Shown: piece by piece, positions 10,350 to 22,507 of the stretch
How the letters are laid out: each line of letters starts with the position of its first letter
Numbering within the stretch: the stretch's first letter is position 1
Assembly: GCA_947170225.1 (NCBI GenBank)
Contig: CAMVSQ010000005.1
Span: 1-59,000, forward strand
Length of the DNA: 59,000 bases
Source of the DNA: an uncultured bacterium
Lineage (GTDB): Bacteria > Patescibacteriota > Gracilibacteria > Absconditabacterales > Absconditicoccaceae
Reading direction: 5' to 3'
Translations under genes and position numbers: made by a program
Notes under the pieces: model-generated
Told to the model about the DNA's origin: nothing
The model's input: only the letters and a program-made list of their open reading frames with translations
Database searches by the model: none

Positions 10350-11618
10350 ATGAGATTTTTTTCCTATATCACTACAGCACTAAAAACCATAATAGCAAAC
10401 AAAATGAGATCTGGACTGAGTATGCTAGGTATCATAATATGAGTAATGTCTGTAGTCGTGATGATGGCAATCTGAAAATGAGCAGAAATACAGATGTTGC
10501 AGTCCATGTGAGATATGATGAAAAATCGTATCAGTATCAGACCAGGTGGTGGTTATAGTTCTTGGGATTATGAAAACAACAAACCATGAAAATATATCAA
10601 AAAAATCACATTTGATGAACAGTTGGTCTCTTATATACAAGAATATTTTCCAGAATTGAGTGGAAAAGTAGAATACTCTAGTAGGATAAAAAATTACTCT
10701 TCTATAAGATTTGGAAGTTTTGATGTTTATGGAGAAGTAATATGAGTCCCTACAAATTTTTTTGACCTACAAGAACTAGAAATACAAAAATGAAATATGC
10801 TCTCTGCCAAAAATTACTCAAATCAAGATTTGGTAGCTGTCGTCTCAAATGGTTTTTTGAAAGATTTGGAAAGAACCAGCCAAAGATCTCAAAAAAAGAT
10901 TGATTTCAATAAAATAATTGGCTCAAAAATTAGAGTTTCAGGAAAAGAACTGACCATAGTTTGAATTTTGAAACAAAAAGAAGAATGGGAATGATCTATG
11001 ATCTACATCCCCATCACTACCATGCAAGAAAGGATAAATTACAACAAAAATATATCAGATATGGTCATACACCTTGATCCAAGCATGGATAATCAACTAC
11101 GACAAGATAGGATTACATACTTATTGTTAAAAAAATACAATTTTACTGACAAAAAAAGTGCAGGATTTAATGTATATAGCAATGCTAGATTTGCAGATGA
11201 AATGAAATCTGGAATCAAAACAATGAATGCCTTGCTCATAGCTATTTGAGCTATATCTCTACTTGTATGATGAATTTGAGTCATGAATATTATGCTAGTT
11301 TCTGTGACTGAAAGGACTAGAGAAATCTGAATCAGGAAAGCTATTTGAGCATTAAATCGCGATATTATCGTACAATTTTTGGTGGAATCTGTAATCATAG
11401 TCATCATATGATGAATTATCGCTATATTTTTAAGCTATATTGCAGTATATTTCATAAATAAATTTTTGTCAAACGCTACAGGTTTCAGTGCTGTGATAAA
11501 TGTGGATGTAATATTTTTGGCTCTGATTTTGACTACTTGAATATGAGTTGTATTTGGTATTCTCCCAGCTAGAAAAGCTGCAAAACTAAAACCTATCGAC
11601 GCATTGAGATTTGAATAA
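10350..11618 (+). CDS. MacB-type ABC transporter permease (FtsX-like)
   Basis: The 422-residue protein has the MacB/FtsX layout: one N-terminal TM helix (about 13-40), a large extracytoplasmic domain (about 45-275) and three C-terminal TM helices (about 290-415). The segments after the first C-terminal helix ([23 protein letters not shown]) and at the end (PARKAAKLKPIDALR) match the conserved cytoplasmic loop and tail of MacB permeases. With the adaptor and ATPase it forms a tripartite mechanotransmission-type complex. Many TM-helix glycines are TGA. The ATG at 10350 directly precedes the first helix. Confidence 0.93.
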
Positions 11619-11665
11619 AAATAATTATATATTAAAAATAATCTTTTATATACAAAATTTTTTAC

Positions 11666-12118
11666 ATGAAAAAGTTTTTGATATTTTTGCCTATAATAGC
11701 AATCATTACTGGATGCAAAATTTCTATAAATTTTGACTGAGCTATGCTAGAAAGATTTACAAACAAAATTTCATATCTGTATGCAAATTGCCGATCCGAT
11801 ATAGAGTGATTACAAGAAACTATGACTCCAGAATCTATTGAATCTATGGACCAAACTTGTGCTGCATCTATCAAAGCAATCACAAAAATTAGAAAAAAAA
11901 TAGAAAAATTAAAATGAAGAATATGAGAAAATGAAACTTTAAACGATCTTTTGGACAAAGTTGACGAAATAATAAACTCCTTACAAAATACAAAAGACCA
12001 AATTTCAGATATTTCTACAAACTACGGACAATGAGATCTTTCGACTTTACTTGATCAACTAAATTGACAAAATTTAATCAATAATTTGGAAAATTTAACC
12101 AAAGATTTTGGTAAATAA
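11666..12118 (+). CDS. Lipoprotein with helical C-terminal region
   Basis: The protein has 150 residues with a Lys-Lys-Phe signal start, hydrophobic core and ITGC lipobox (Cys17). The mature part is charged and largely helical, with Cys residues at two further positions and Asn/Gln-rich repeats near the end. No family is recognised. It follows the MacB-like permease by 47 bases on the same strand, so it may belong to the same operon as an accessory envelope lipoprotein; this is inference from position. Several glycines are TGA, which the standard code would read as stops. Confidence 0.8.
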
Positions 12119-12147
12119 TTATATTTTACATCCACATAATCGACATT

Positions 12148-13263
12148 TTGAAAAATACAATCAAAAAATTTATAATATATACCTTACTTTTGTCCATTTT
12201 TTGCATAATTTTTTTCTTTGTTATCAAACAATACGATTTTGACTGAAATACATTAAATTGGATCATATCAAATAGATATTATCTAATTTTTTTGGTTTTA
12301 TCGATAGATATCTATCTTTCTTTGTATTGAAAACAAGACAGTAAATCAAAACTTATTTCATACTTTTTATTACTCATAAATTGTTTGTATTTATTATTTT
12401 TGTTTATTGTATGAAATATCTGACTAGACCAGACACTATGACTAATTATACTATGATTTTTGATTTTGTGATTTGCTGGAATATACATGAAAAATCGATT
12501 TTGATACACAATAATATCAATTTCTATTATTTGAAGTTTGATTATTTTATTTTTGTGAAGTATCCCACTATTTGATCAGTGACCAGATATTTCCTGATTT
12601 GAAAAACAATTTAGTCCAAAATTGCTTATATATTCAAATATTGGCATAAATGAGGATAAAGCATATATCCAAAAAGATCAAAAAAATTACAAAATTTCTC
12701 AATGACTAAGTACTTATGATATAAAAATACCAAATTCTGGCTCTCAAATCATATTTAAATCAGACAATTTATACCAAAATACATATTGATTTATTGTCTT
12801 TAGATGATGAAATTTTGTACAGATAGAGCCACAATCAGCCATAAATATATACAAAACTTTTCAAATAGAAATTTTAACATGAAATATACAATATTATCCA
12901 AGTAATCCAAATAATTTTATGTTTACATGAGAAATTTCAGCAAATTTACAAAATTCAAATGAAATCATAAATATAATACAAAATTGGTATAATAATAATC
13001 TTAAAATATATATAAAAGATCAATTTCCATCAGAATTGATACAAAACAAGACAGTACTCAAAATATCTCAAAAAACTCTAAAAATATTGTCAAAATTATT
13101 TCCAAATAACTATACAAAAAATCTACAAAATTTACAAAATTATTTGGATATTTTTGATATAGATTTGGATACAAAAAATAAATTAGAAAATCAAATAGAT
13201 ACAAAATCCACTATAAACAATATTTTGTGAGGTATGAAAAAATGAATACAAATGGTAGAATAA
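12148..13263 (+). CDS. Membrane protein with about five TM helices and an extracytoplasmic C-terminal domain
   Basis: With UGA=Gly the frame gives 371 residues. Hydrophobic helices at roughly 10-28, 40-57, 68-87, 92-110 and 120-140 are followed by a soluble Asn/Gln/Ile-rich domain of about 220 residues. There is no ATG before the first helix; the TTG at 12148 is the best start because it gives a Lys-Asn-Thr-Ile-Lys-Lys cytoplasmic start ahead of the helix, but the exact start is uncertain. I do not recognise the family. The stop abuts the stop of the convergent minus-strand gene with a single base between. Confidence 0.75.
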
Positions 13264-13264
13264 A

Positions 13265-14278
13265 CTAAAATTCTATTTCTATCTGTTTTTTATTTTTTCT
13301 TTTTTTAGAAATTTTTTTTGGTTTTATATTTATTTCTGATTCTGGGAAAATTCAAAAATTATCTATAGGAGCTACTATATCTCCACGCTCTATCTCATCA
13401 TAATTTCATCATTTCGGATCGCGTACTTCATTTATCACTTCAATTGGTCAAAATCAGTCTCATTCAATCGAAATTCTTCCATTTTCTCCCAAACCTTCAA
13501 ACAAACTTTTTTGAATTTTTTCTTGTACATTTATTCAAGACTTTGTATCAGATGAAATTGCTTCTTCAATTTTTTCTCTATAATATGGTACAAAATGCAA
13601 AAATTTTCAAAAAATAGACCTAATTTCAGACACACTTTTTTCTTCTATATTTAGTAATTTCAAATTTTCAGACAATTTTGAAAAAGAAGTTTCAAAAGCA
13701 TTTAATTTTCAGTCATTTTCTTTTCATTTATTTTTTTGATTTACATTGCTACAAATTTTATAAGCATTCACAAAAGCATTGTACAGTATTTTTAATTCTT
13801 TTTCATCCAACTTATTGTACAGACCTACCAAATATTTGCGTATTTTATCACCATTTTTTCAATTATCATTTTGTACATATTTATGCCAATTTTCCAAAAA
13901 ATATTTCCATTTTCAGTCATACAATTTTTCAAATTTTTCTCTCTTTTTTTCAAACAATAATAAGTCCACATATTCTTTATTTTTTTTACAAAATCACATA
14001 AAACTTACAAATAAACTTTTATATAAATCACAATTTTTTTGCTTGATATATATATTTCAAAAATTTGGTTCTACTATCATTTTTAATTTTGGCAATACAA
14101 CTTCATAAAATACAGCCTCATATCATCTAAAATTTTTTCTATAACTATTTAATCAATCCAAAAACACATCAAATAACTTTAAACCAAATCTATTTGTAGT
14201 TTTAGTTAAATTTTCTTGTTTTTTTCAGTTTTCAAGTAGATAATTTTTAAATTTTAAATCTATTTCTTTTTTATCCAT
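13265..14278 (-). CDS. Hypothetical protein, 337 residues, lysine-rich and soluble
   Basis: The protein has no signal peptide or membrane helix. It is rich in Lys, Asn, Phe and Glu, mostly helical, with a small glycine-richer region near the end (SIEGDGFGPIEVINEVRDP) and a very basic C-terminus (PKKISKKRKNKKQ) that could bind nucleic acid. No family is recognised. It is convergent with the preceding membrane-protein gene and has a 360-base AT-rich region with palindromes upstream of its start. Many in-frame TGA codons read as glycine. Confidence 0.75.
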
Positions 14279-14640
14279 ATACAGAGATATAATTTATATA
14301 AATATATTATATTATAAATATATTTTTTATTTTGTCAAATTTTTTAAATTAACATTTTTTCAACTTTTTCACAGACATACTAAAAATCATTTTAGACAAA
14401 AGTTGTCATTTTTTGACATTTTGACAACATTTCAACACAAAAGTCTCTTGATAAAACATCAGTTTACAAGCTGTATAATTTTATTCAACATTTCAACATA
14501 CACAAAAATATTATAATTATTATTAACTTTTTTTATTATATTTATTTTTAAATAATATAAAAAAAACAAAATGTTTATGTTGAAAACATTTTTCTTTTTC
14601 ATAATATAAAAAAACTAATTTATTTTAATTTACAAAAAAA
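14279..14640. other. Intergenic region between divergent genes, with palindrome and repeats
   Basis: No gene is seen. The region separates two divergent genes and should hold both promoters. It contains an inverted repeat with arms GTTGTCA (14402-14408) and TGACAAC (14422-14428) with a further TGACA between, and two copies of CAACATTTCAACA (near 14425 and 14485). These could be regulator sites; nothing else is recognisable in the AT-rich background. Confidence 0.4.
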
Positions 14641-15039
14641 ATGAAAGACTTAAAAAAAATTATATTTTGAGTACTATTTTCAGCTCTTATTTGTGCTTTA
14701 ATTTTTTTATTTATCAAATGAGTTCAGATAGTTAAACCAGAATTTGAGCAAGCTAATTTGATAATTTATATTACTTTGTGTGTTATATTTTTTTATTATC
14801 TCATTTTTTACATTATCAGACCTACATTTATCAAATGATTTAAAATAATAAATACACTTGTCTGACTTTTGATCATATTTATCAGTCAGTATTTTGTAGC
14901 AAATTCTGGTGTAGACTCCATATTTTATGGAGATATACTATGCTTGATCTGAGTAGCATTGACCATTATCTGACCTACAAATGCCCTAGCTTCCAAAAAA
15001 GAACTCAAAGAAAGAGATCTAGAAATTATAGAAGCATAA
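14641..15039 (+). CDS. Membrane protein with four TM helices
   Basis: The 132-residue protein has hydrophobic helices at about 7-25, 39-60, 68-85 and 95-113 and a short charged C-terminal tail. Six or so glycines within helices are TGA. I recognise no family. It stands divergent from the hypothetical minus-strand gene and is closed by a strong terminator, so it is probably a single-gene transcript. The ATG at 14641 is preceded by an A-run. Confidence 0.8.
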
Positions 15040-15069
15040 CAAATATTTTTTAAATATCAAATAAATTAC

Positions 15070-15098
15070 AAAAGACTACTTTTTGTAGTCTTTTTTTT
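15070..15098 (+). terminator. Rho-independent terminator
   Basis: AAAAGACTAC (15070-15079) and GTAGTCTTTT form a perfect stem around a TTTTT loop, followed by a T run. Confidence 0.9.
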
Positions 15099-15125
15099 GC
15101 ATTTTTTTGTTTTTTTGAGTATAAT
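15098..15125 (+). promoter_or_regulatory. Putative promoter of the 15.16-kb gene pair
   Basis: TTGCAT (15098-15103) and a perfect TATAAT (15120-15125) are 16 bases apart, 31 bases ahead of the ATG at 15157. Confidence 0.5.
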
Positions 15126-15156
15126 TATATTAGTTTTATAAATTAACTACAAAAAA

Positions 15157-15831
15157 ATGACAAACAATGTAGAACAATCAAAAAATTCATTATGATGAAT
15201 ATTGGAAAATATAAAAACAGAACTATCATCATTTTTTGATAAAATCAAAAATACACGGAGTGATCTTTTAAAAAGTTTGTGACTAAAAAAAGAAAAAGAA
15301 ACTCAAGAAGTAGTATCACAAACCCAAAAAGAATTAAACGATTTAGCACAAAAAATAATATCTGTAAAATTAGAAGAACTTGAAGACAAAAAAATAAAAA
15401 ATGATATAGAATGAAATATAAATGACGAAACTACAATACTGTGAATGCTAGCAAGAAATAATGAAGATATAAAAGCATGGTTTAAATGGATTGAAGATGT
15501 TGACGATGAAGATACAAAATCTCGAGAAATTGAAACTATATTATTATCTTTAAAAGAAATATCAAAAGATGGTAATGATGATTCCAAATCAGAACTAACA
15601 GAACAAGAACTAAAAGAACTTTGAGAAAAGACAAAAAACAAAATGGAATTATTGGATGAAGTGCTAAAAAGTGAAGATATCAAAAATTTACCAGATGACA
15701 AAAAAACAAAAACTGAGATATTAAAAGTTTATAACGAACTTTTGAATGAAAATAATTGAGATATTTCAAAAATCACAAAAGACGCAATAATTACAAAATT
15801 AAAAGAAAAATCAGAAAATAATGATGAATAA
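15157..15831 (+). CDS. Hypothetical acidic helical protein, 224 residues
   Basis: The protein is highly charged and rich in Lys, Glu and Asp with heptad-like spacing, no membrane segment and no signal peptide. The N-terminal part has a short amphipathic region rich in Ser and Leu. No family is recognised. It lies 23 bases upstream of the lytic transglycosylase gene, whose own N-terminal half is similarly charged, so the two are probably co-transcribed. About eight glycines are TGA, so a standard-code reading would break it into pieces. Confidence 0.75.
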
Positions 15832-15854
15832 TATTTTTACTAATTCAACAAAAA

Positions 15855-16967
15855 ATGGCAGAATCACGAAAAAAAGATATAGCAAAAGATTTTATCAAAG
15901 AAAATATACTAAATAAAGAATTACTAGAAACTCAATGATCTTTTTTGTCAGAAATAAATTTGCTGAAACAAGAAATAGAATCTATAAAAAATATAGATTT
16001 CAATATTTTGTGATCAGAAAAACCACAAAAAACAAGTGAATTTACAAAAGATACAAAACAAGATTTTTTGTTGAATAATGTCATGAAAATACTATTTAAC
16101 GAAAAATGAAAACAAAGGACCAAACTTGGATATGAAATAGGAAAAATAATCAGCCCAATATCCGATGAATGAAAAAAAAATTTGGATTTGCTGTACGAGA
16201 GTCTACAAAAATCAAAAACAGAACAAGAATTAAAAGATTCACTAAATAGAGAACTAAGTCAATTGAAAAACAATATATCTTGAGATTTACAGACGGAAAA
16301 CACAGACTATTCTCAAACAATTCTGGAGTACTACCAAAATATTGAAAATATATCAAAAGAGCTTACAGAAAGCGAAAATAAAGAATTACAAAAATTATTA
16401 CAAGATTCACAAAATCCAAATAATATAAATTATCTAGACAATAATACATACAAAAAATATTTAAATATCATTGAATCAAAACTAAATCTACCAAAATCAA
16501 CACTTGAATCCATCTGTCTCCAAGAAAGTGGATGAAAATTGTACAAATGAAATAATTTGATTTGATCCAGTGCCGGTGCAAAATGATTGTTTCAGTTTAT
16601 GCCAAGTACGGCAGATCATTATATGAAAAATCAAAAATTAAATGAAAATTATTGAAAAATTTTTTCTTCCAGGGACGATTTTTTAAAAGATCCACTCGCT
16701 ACTGCTCGATCAGCTGGATTACTCATTTCTCAAAATGCCAAAAAATATAATTTGCAGACATCTCTAGCCTGCTACAATCGATGATCTGGAAATATCCAGA
16801 AAAATATAAACTGAAATTTAAATTGAAATAATTTCAAAAAATTACCTACTGAAACACAAAAATATGTAGTAAATATTACAAGCAATATACTAAATCACAA
16901 TGGTATAAATATATCCCAAAATACAGAAAATATACTGTGATACGATTTATCCAAATACAATGCCTAA
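15855..16967 (+). CDS. Lytic transglycosylase (SLT/goose-lysozyme-like domain)
   Basis: The protein has 370 residues: a charged helical N-terminal region (1-205) and a C-terminal SLT domain. The catalytic glutamate is Glu224 within LQESGG, followed by GLFQFMPSTA and a late ACYNRGSG, the three standard SLT motifs. Such enzymes cut the MurNAc-GlcNAc bond of peptidoglycan and often open the wall for secretion or pilus machines. No signal peptide is visible, so how it reaches the wall is unclear. It is convergent with the pilin-like/PilT cluster that begins 12 bases beyond its stop, which fits a role with an envelope-spanning apparatus. Confidence 0.88.
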
Positions 16968-16979
16968 AAAAAATTTTTT

Positions 16980-17360
16980 CTAAAACAAGTTTATTATCAG
17001 ATTTACCAATAGATAAGAAAGCATAGCAATCACAATTGCAATTATACAGGAAAAAGCCAATTTTCCTGCTTTACTTACCTTTGATTTGTCTCATCATGCA
17101 GTTATTAGCTGTATTCATGCATATACTAGTATAGCCATAGCTATTCATGCAATACTAAACCACAGATAAGAATTTATCAATTGTATATATTCAAATAATG
17201 TTTTTTCATTTGTATTTACTTGTGGATTGTCGATATTTATATCTTCTTGCCAGTTTCAGTCTGGTAGATAAACTTTGACAGCAGATACTTCCAAAATTGA
17301 TACTACACCAAATAATAATACAAACAATGATCATACAAACTTTTTTACTATATTTTTCAT
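16980..17360 (-). CDS. T4SS-pilin-like (TrbC/VirB2-type) small membrane protein
   Basis: The 126-residue protein has an N-terminal signal-like helix (about 8-27), a short extracytoplasmic loop rich in Asp and Asn, then two TM helices (about 65-85 and 96-120) joined by a basic GGDKSKVSKAGK loop. This matches the pilin-like family common in candidate phyla genomes and resembling VirB2. It is the last gene of a minus-strand cluster with a PilT-like ATPase upstream, so it may be a subunit of a pilus or secretion channel. The family call rests on topology and loop pattern. Confidence 0.75.
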
Positions 17361-17381
17361 ATCAATTATTTAAAATATAAA

Positions 17382-18143
17382 TTATCCGCCTACTATTTGT
17401 CATCACAATTGACTACATGATGATTGTATAGTATTATTTTTTATCCTAATCCATTTCCAGTTTCCACTATCTTCAATTACCCTACATCTATACGCTCAAA
17501 TCAGACGATCATCCATATGATCTGGTCAATTTGACAAAGCTCTGATATACTGCCAACTACGAGCAGATGGCTCATCACTATAGCCAATGCTGAGATTTTT
17601 GCAGATATATTCTCTAAATTCCAATCATCAATACAAATTTCCATTTATACGACATCAAATTTCAGAAGCATTTAAATCTTCGCTAGTAGTCATAGAGCTT
17701 TTTGGTATAGAAACTACCAAATTTACAGCAGTGACACTAAATAATGCTATCAAAAGTCATACAAATACATTTATTAGATCTTTTTTTGCACCAGCTGATT
17801 TATAATCACTTCCATTAAATACCTGTATCATAAATTTCACACCATAAAAAATTATCATCGTCACAGACAAAACTATAGTCAGCCTCAAAATAATTTTTAC
17901 AATTCTAACCAAAAGAGGAGCTCTCTGATAAAATCCAGTTCATCGTTCAAATACTGTTGATTGTCTCAAAACAGCATGTCAAACATCATTTTTGTTGTCT
18001 CAGATATATATTATATTGTCTTTTGAAGGTGAAAAAACTTCACTAAGTATATCAGCTCAAAAACTATAAGAAAAGTAGGTCAAAACAGGTATAACCAGCA
18101 TAAATAATAATCAAAATATTTTTTTTAATATTTTTTTTTGCAT
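17382..18143 (-). CDS. T4SS-pilin-like membrane protein with extended C-terminal domain
   Basis: This 253-residue protein has a signal-type helix (about 7-25), an extracytoplasmic stretch, then a helix pair (about 75-110 and 125-147) joined by a GSDYKSAGAKKDL loop like that of the neighbouring pilin-like protein, and a 100-residue C-terminal domain with four cysteines that could form disulfides outside the cell. It starts 3 bases after the stop of the preceding helical protein gene and ends 21 bases before the small pilin-like gene. It probably acts with them in a surface filament or channel; this is inference. Confidence 0.72.
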
Positions 18144-18146
18144 ATT

Positions 18147-18557
18147 TTACAGATCTTTTAATAAATCATCAGCATCCCTAGAATCTTGCTCTATCACATT
18201 TTGTTCATTACTACGAAGTTGAGCTACTCTATCATTGTAGTTAGCAGCATCAAATTTCATCTGATATTTTGCTCTAATTTCTTGCTTTTTTTGTTCATAT
18301 TTAGCTTCTATTTCAGCTATTTTGTCTCTTTCTCTGGTCAAAATATCCCTCAATTTTTCTATTTGTTCTTGGTTCATCATAGGGATCAAATTAAACCAAT
18401 TTTGTTTTTCTTCATTTTTTGCCAAAGATCTAGACCTCAAAATTAGCACAGTCAGATCTGTCTCTGTATCCAAAAAATTGTCTGGAATATTTAGCTGTGC
18501 TGCCAAATTCCACAAATCTTGAGGTAATTTTTGTTGTATAAGTTGCAAATTTGCCAT
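18147..18557 (-). CDS. Glycine-free helical protein in the pilT cluster
   Basis: The 136-residue protein contains no glycine at all, is rich in Gln, Asp, Glu and Lys, and is predicted to be helical with a coiled coil over about residues 65-105. There is no signal peptide. It lies between the PilT-like ATPase (20 bases upstream) and the longer pilin-like gene (3 bases downstream), so it is surely part of that operon. I recognise no family; a cytoplasmic adaptor or assembly factor is possible. Confidence 0.8.
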   Translation of the reverse strand: MANLQLIQQKLPQDLWNLAAQLNIPDNFLDTETDLTVLILRSRSLAKNEEKQNWFNLIPMMNQEQIEKLRDILTRERDKIAEIEAKYEQKKQEIRAKYQMKFDAANYNDRVAQLRSNEQNVIEQDSRDADDLLKDL

Positions 18558-18577
18558 AATAATTTTTTTTTAATAAA

Positions 18578-19663
18578 TTAAATATTTTTGTTTCACAATC
18601 ATTGATCATACAACCATTCTACATCATTTCTGTCTATAATTCACTTTTCTATCAATAAATTTGCATATTGTTTCATAGTTATCATTCAGTTTCCGTTTGA
18701 AGTACTGATGATATTGTCTATCTGATTTATATCTCTTTTTTTGATATTATTTTTTATAGAATTATTGTTTATCATCAATTCAAACAAAGCTACTCTATTT
18801 TTTCCATCTTTACTTTTTACCAGAGTCTGTGACTGTACTCCTACTAGAGCATCTCCAAGCCTCTCAGCTACACTGTCTTGCCTATCAGATGGAAAAAATC
18901 ACATAAATCTACTGATAGTATTGGATGCAGAATTTGTATGCAAAGTACTAAACACCAAATGTCCAGTCTCTGCCAACTCCAAAACTGATGCTGCAGTTTC
19001 ACTATCGCGGATTTCTCCTATAAACAATATATCTGGATCTTGCCTCATAGATGCTCTCAAAGCATTTGGGAAAGACCAAGTATCATGTCAAATTTCTCTC
19101 TGTGAGATTATACATTTTTTTGGTTTAAAAACATATTCAATAGGGTCTTCTACCGTGATCAGATTTTCATTTCTGGTTTGATTTATCTCTTCCAGTATGG
19201 AAACAATAGATGTAGATTTTCCACTTCCAGTAGGTCCAGTCACCAAATATAGTCACTTTTTCTTTTTCAAAATATTTCTCCTAATGCTTTCAGCCACACC
19301 AGAAAGTATGATATCTTCCAATTTCATTGGAGTTTTCAAAATTTTTCTCATAACTACTCCTATCCTTCCAGTTTTCAAAAAAGCATTTACTCTATATGCT
19401 GTACCTTCTCTAGAAACATAAGCAAAATCAGCTTCTTTGTCTCCCAAAAATTTTTCAAACCTTTGAGGATTTCATTGAAAGAGTTGTTTTAAAATCAATT
19501 CCATTCATTCTGTAGTCAAGCGTCATGTATCTTCCCTTTTTTTGATTTCTCAATTTAATCTAAAAGATACACATTCTCCACTGGACAAATGTAGATCAGA
19601 GATGTTTGGATCTTGCTCGATTATAGGCAAGATTTTTTCTATGTCCAATCAGTTAGTTTCCAT
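18578..19663 (-). CDS. pilT: PilT-type retraction ATPase
   Basis: This 361-residue secretion/pilus ATPase carries Walker [10 protein letters not shown] (143-151), an Asp-box region ([11 protein letters not shown]), Walker B ([15 protein letters not shown]) and a His-box ([15 protein letters not shown]), all as in PilT. PilT hexamers depolymerise type IV pili and drive twitching and DNA uptake. The length suits the family, and the conserved AIRAN-type C-terminal motif is not obvious. It is the first gene of a minus-strand cluster with three small genes, two of which encode pilin-like proteins. In host-attached candidate phyla such pili are known to mediate contact with host cells. Confidence 0.93.
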
Positions 19664-19840
19664 AGTAATAATTTTATGAAATAAAACTATAACATATACA
19701 TTATAATCAAAAAATTATATTTGTCAAAAATTCAAGCACTTTTTTGTAATTAAATTTGACAAAATCCAAAAAATATACTATTGAAAATAAAAAACCAATA
19801 AATATACAAGTAAACAACTATATATTTTATACCAAAAAAT

Positions 19841-21004
19841 ATGAAAAAAATTGCAGTAATTATTATAGCATCTTTGATATTGGTTTCATGATGTTTCACA
19901 AAAAAAGAAACAGTTTTTTTGTCTTTTGAAGAATCTGAATCCATAGTATCTCAAAATATAAATATTTTGCTAAAAAATTTGGAAACTTTTTCTCAAAAAA
20001 ATTATTTTTTGCTAAATTGCAAAACTTTTTCTGAAAATGATAGTGTCAAATTTGATTCCATCATCAATTTATCATGATTTACAGATCTACCCACATACGA
20101 CCTATCTGGAGATTTCCACAATTCTCAAACACAAATCTTGCTAGATACCTACTTTTTTGACAAAAAGTCAAACAAAGAAATATTACTATCTGGAGATATA
20201 CAAAACATCTCTACAAACCAAAAAAATTTCATCAAATTTTCAGATCCAATCGTAGATCTGTGAACATGAAACTACAAATCAAATTTACTTTCTATGATCA
20301 CAAAAAATCTGTGAGATAAACGAATATCCTACGATTCCAAAAAAATTGACGAAATAAAAAGTCTAAAAAATGATATAAATTTTGTATTAAATACCATATT
20401 TTCACAAAATAGTTTTCAAAATATAGATCAGGTGACATACGAGTGAAATTTAGCATACAAAATTACTATCTCACAATCAGTATTAGACTACATAAATAGC
20501 CATATACATGGCCAAATATCCAATTTTGATTGACTTTTTGTGGTGGTATGACCAGATGAAGTAAATTTTAAAATAAACAATATAGACATCTCGTATTTAC
20601 AAAAAGACATAAAAATAAACTGAACAATCTCAAATCAAAAATGAATCATCAATATCATCATTGACTGAAAAAATACAGAAATATATTTTGAAAACTACAA
20701 AAAAACTACAAATCTAAATATAAAAAATACCAAAAATTACAAACAAAATTGGGCTGGAAATTTCGTCATTTTAGATACCACAAACCCAAAAGACAAAGAC
20801 ACAAATTACTATGAAATCAAATGAGATTTTTCCATATCTCCAAATATTATTTATTGATCAGATCTTGAAAATGAGATAAAAATAAACATAAACTGTCTTG
20901 GTGAAAATTTTGCTGGAAAAACTTTTCCACAAAAAGAGCCAGAAAGCTATATATTGCTAGACCAGATCTTGTGAGATGAATTTTCTATCAAAAATTTTAT
21001 TTAA
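19841..21004 (+). CDS. Large lipoprotein, 387 residues
   Basis: The N-terminus has two lysines, a hydrophobic core and a lipobox ending VSGC (Cys18; the Gly before it is TGA). The mature region is rich in Asn, Lys, Ile and Ser with many beta-type alternations and no motif I recognise. It lies 9 bases upstream of the LytR-CpsA-Psr gene, so the two are probably co-transcribed and both act at the cell surface. A role in wall polymer assembly or surface binding is possible but not shown. Confidence 0.8.
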
Positions 21005-21013
21005 AATACAATA

Positions 21014-22504
21014 ATGATGTGAAACAGTTTTAAAACCAAAAAAATTTGAGAAAATAATTTCAGTGAAAAACAAAAAAAAATCACTTTTTGATCAGTACTA
21101 AAATATTTTACCATATTGGCTTGTATTTGCATAGTCATATTTGGTGGTATATATCTGGTAAAAAGCGAAAAAATCAAATTTCCATCCATCTGACAGTGAA
21201 CAGTAAATGTAGTCAGCAACAAATTTGGAGAAGAGATGAAAAGAGACCAAAACTGAAATGTAAATATTTTGCTAGTATGAATATGATGAGACTGACATCA
21301 GTGATGATACCTATCAGATACTATCATAGTAGTTTCACGAAATCAAGATCTATGAGCAGTCACTATGATTTCTGTGCCTAGAGACTTGTATGTAAAAACT
21401 ACAGGCTATGCCTGAAAAATCAATGGACTATTTGCCCGTGGATACAACAAAGAAAAATCTATAGTTTCTGGGGCTCAACTCCTCACCGACAAACTACAAG
21501 AAATGATGTGACTAGATATCCCATATTATGCTGTAGTAGATTTCAAGTGATTTAAAGAAGTGGTAGACACTATATGAGGAGTAGAAATATATATACCTTA
21601 TACTATCCACGATACAGACTATCCAGATGAGTGAATTGGCTACGAAACTTTCCATATTTCTGCATGACAGCAATTTTTGGACGGAGACACGGCACTCAAA
21701 TACGCCAGATCCAGACACACTACATCAGATTTTTCCAGATCCCAGAGACAGCAAGAACTGATCAAAGCTATCATAGACACGGCTGTGAAAAAAGAAAATA
21801 TCACAAATATAAGCACACTGAGAGAATTGTACGACACATACACTAGGATGGTAAATACAAATATCTCATCCAAAGAAATGATTTGAGCAGTCAAATATAT
21901 ATCAAATCCGCCAAAAATATTTTCATTTGGACTAAATACTTACTGTACATATTCTTCATACAAACTTACAGATACCGCCTGCTTCCTGTACAATGGAAAT
22001 AGAGAAGCTTTCAATGGTATGGCGACCATACTACCAAATGGATGATCTCCATCAAATGTTTCATTTTACGATTATATCCAAAATTTTGTTTCTTTTGTAG
22101 CTCACGATCAGCAATATTTGATTGAAAATCCTAGGATAGTAGTCAAAAACGCTATCGATAAATCCTACGCTTCCCAAAACGGGAAAAGCCCTACTTGACG
22201 AGCGATGAAACTAGCAGTAAAAATGAAAAAATACTGATTTAGTATCGCTGGTACAGAAAATGCAAATGAACCACTGGAGCAAACTACAGCCATAGTCTAC
22301 GGAAATGATTACCCAAATACTATCCAAACATTGCAAAAATTTCTCCCAATAAATGTAGTCAAATCTTGACAAATTTTGTCAATAGAAAATACTTGAGACG
22401 AACTGCAATTTGAGCCAGAAGATCTAGGCTACGATATACAGCTTTTCATCTGAAATGATTTCATAGATTTCATCAAAGAAAATCCATTTAGTTATGAAAA
22501 ATAA
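21014..22504 (+). CDS. LytR-CpsA-Psr (LCP) family protein with LytR C-terminal domain
   Basis: The protein has 496 residues: a short cytoplasmic start, one TM helix (about 33-52), an LCP domain with SVPRDLYV (120-127) and RSRHTTSDFSRSQRQQEL, and a C-terminal LytR_C-type domain (about 385-480). LCP enzymes move lipid-linked wall polymers onto peptidoglycan. The conserved arginines of the active site (PRD and RSRH...R..RQ) are present. Many glycines are TGA, including a GIGGDG cluster before the catalytic region. It starts either at 21014 or at the adjacent ATG 21017. Its presence fits the wall-polymer and S-layer theme of the window. Confidence 0.92.
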
Positions 22505-22507
22505 AAC

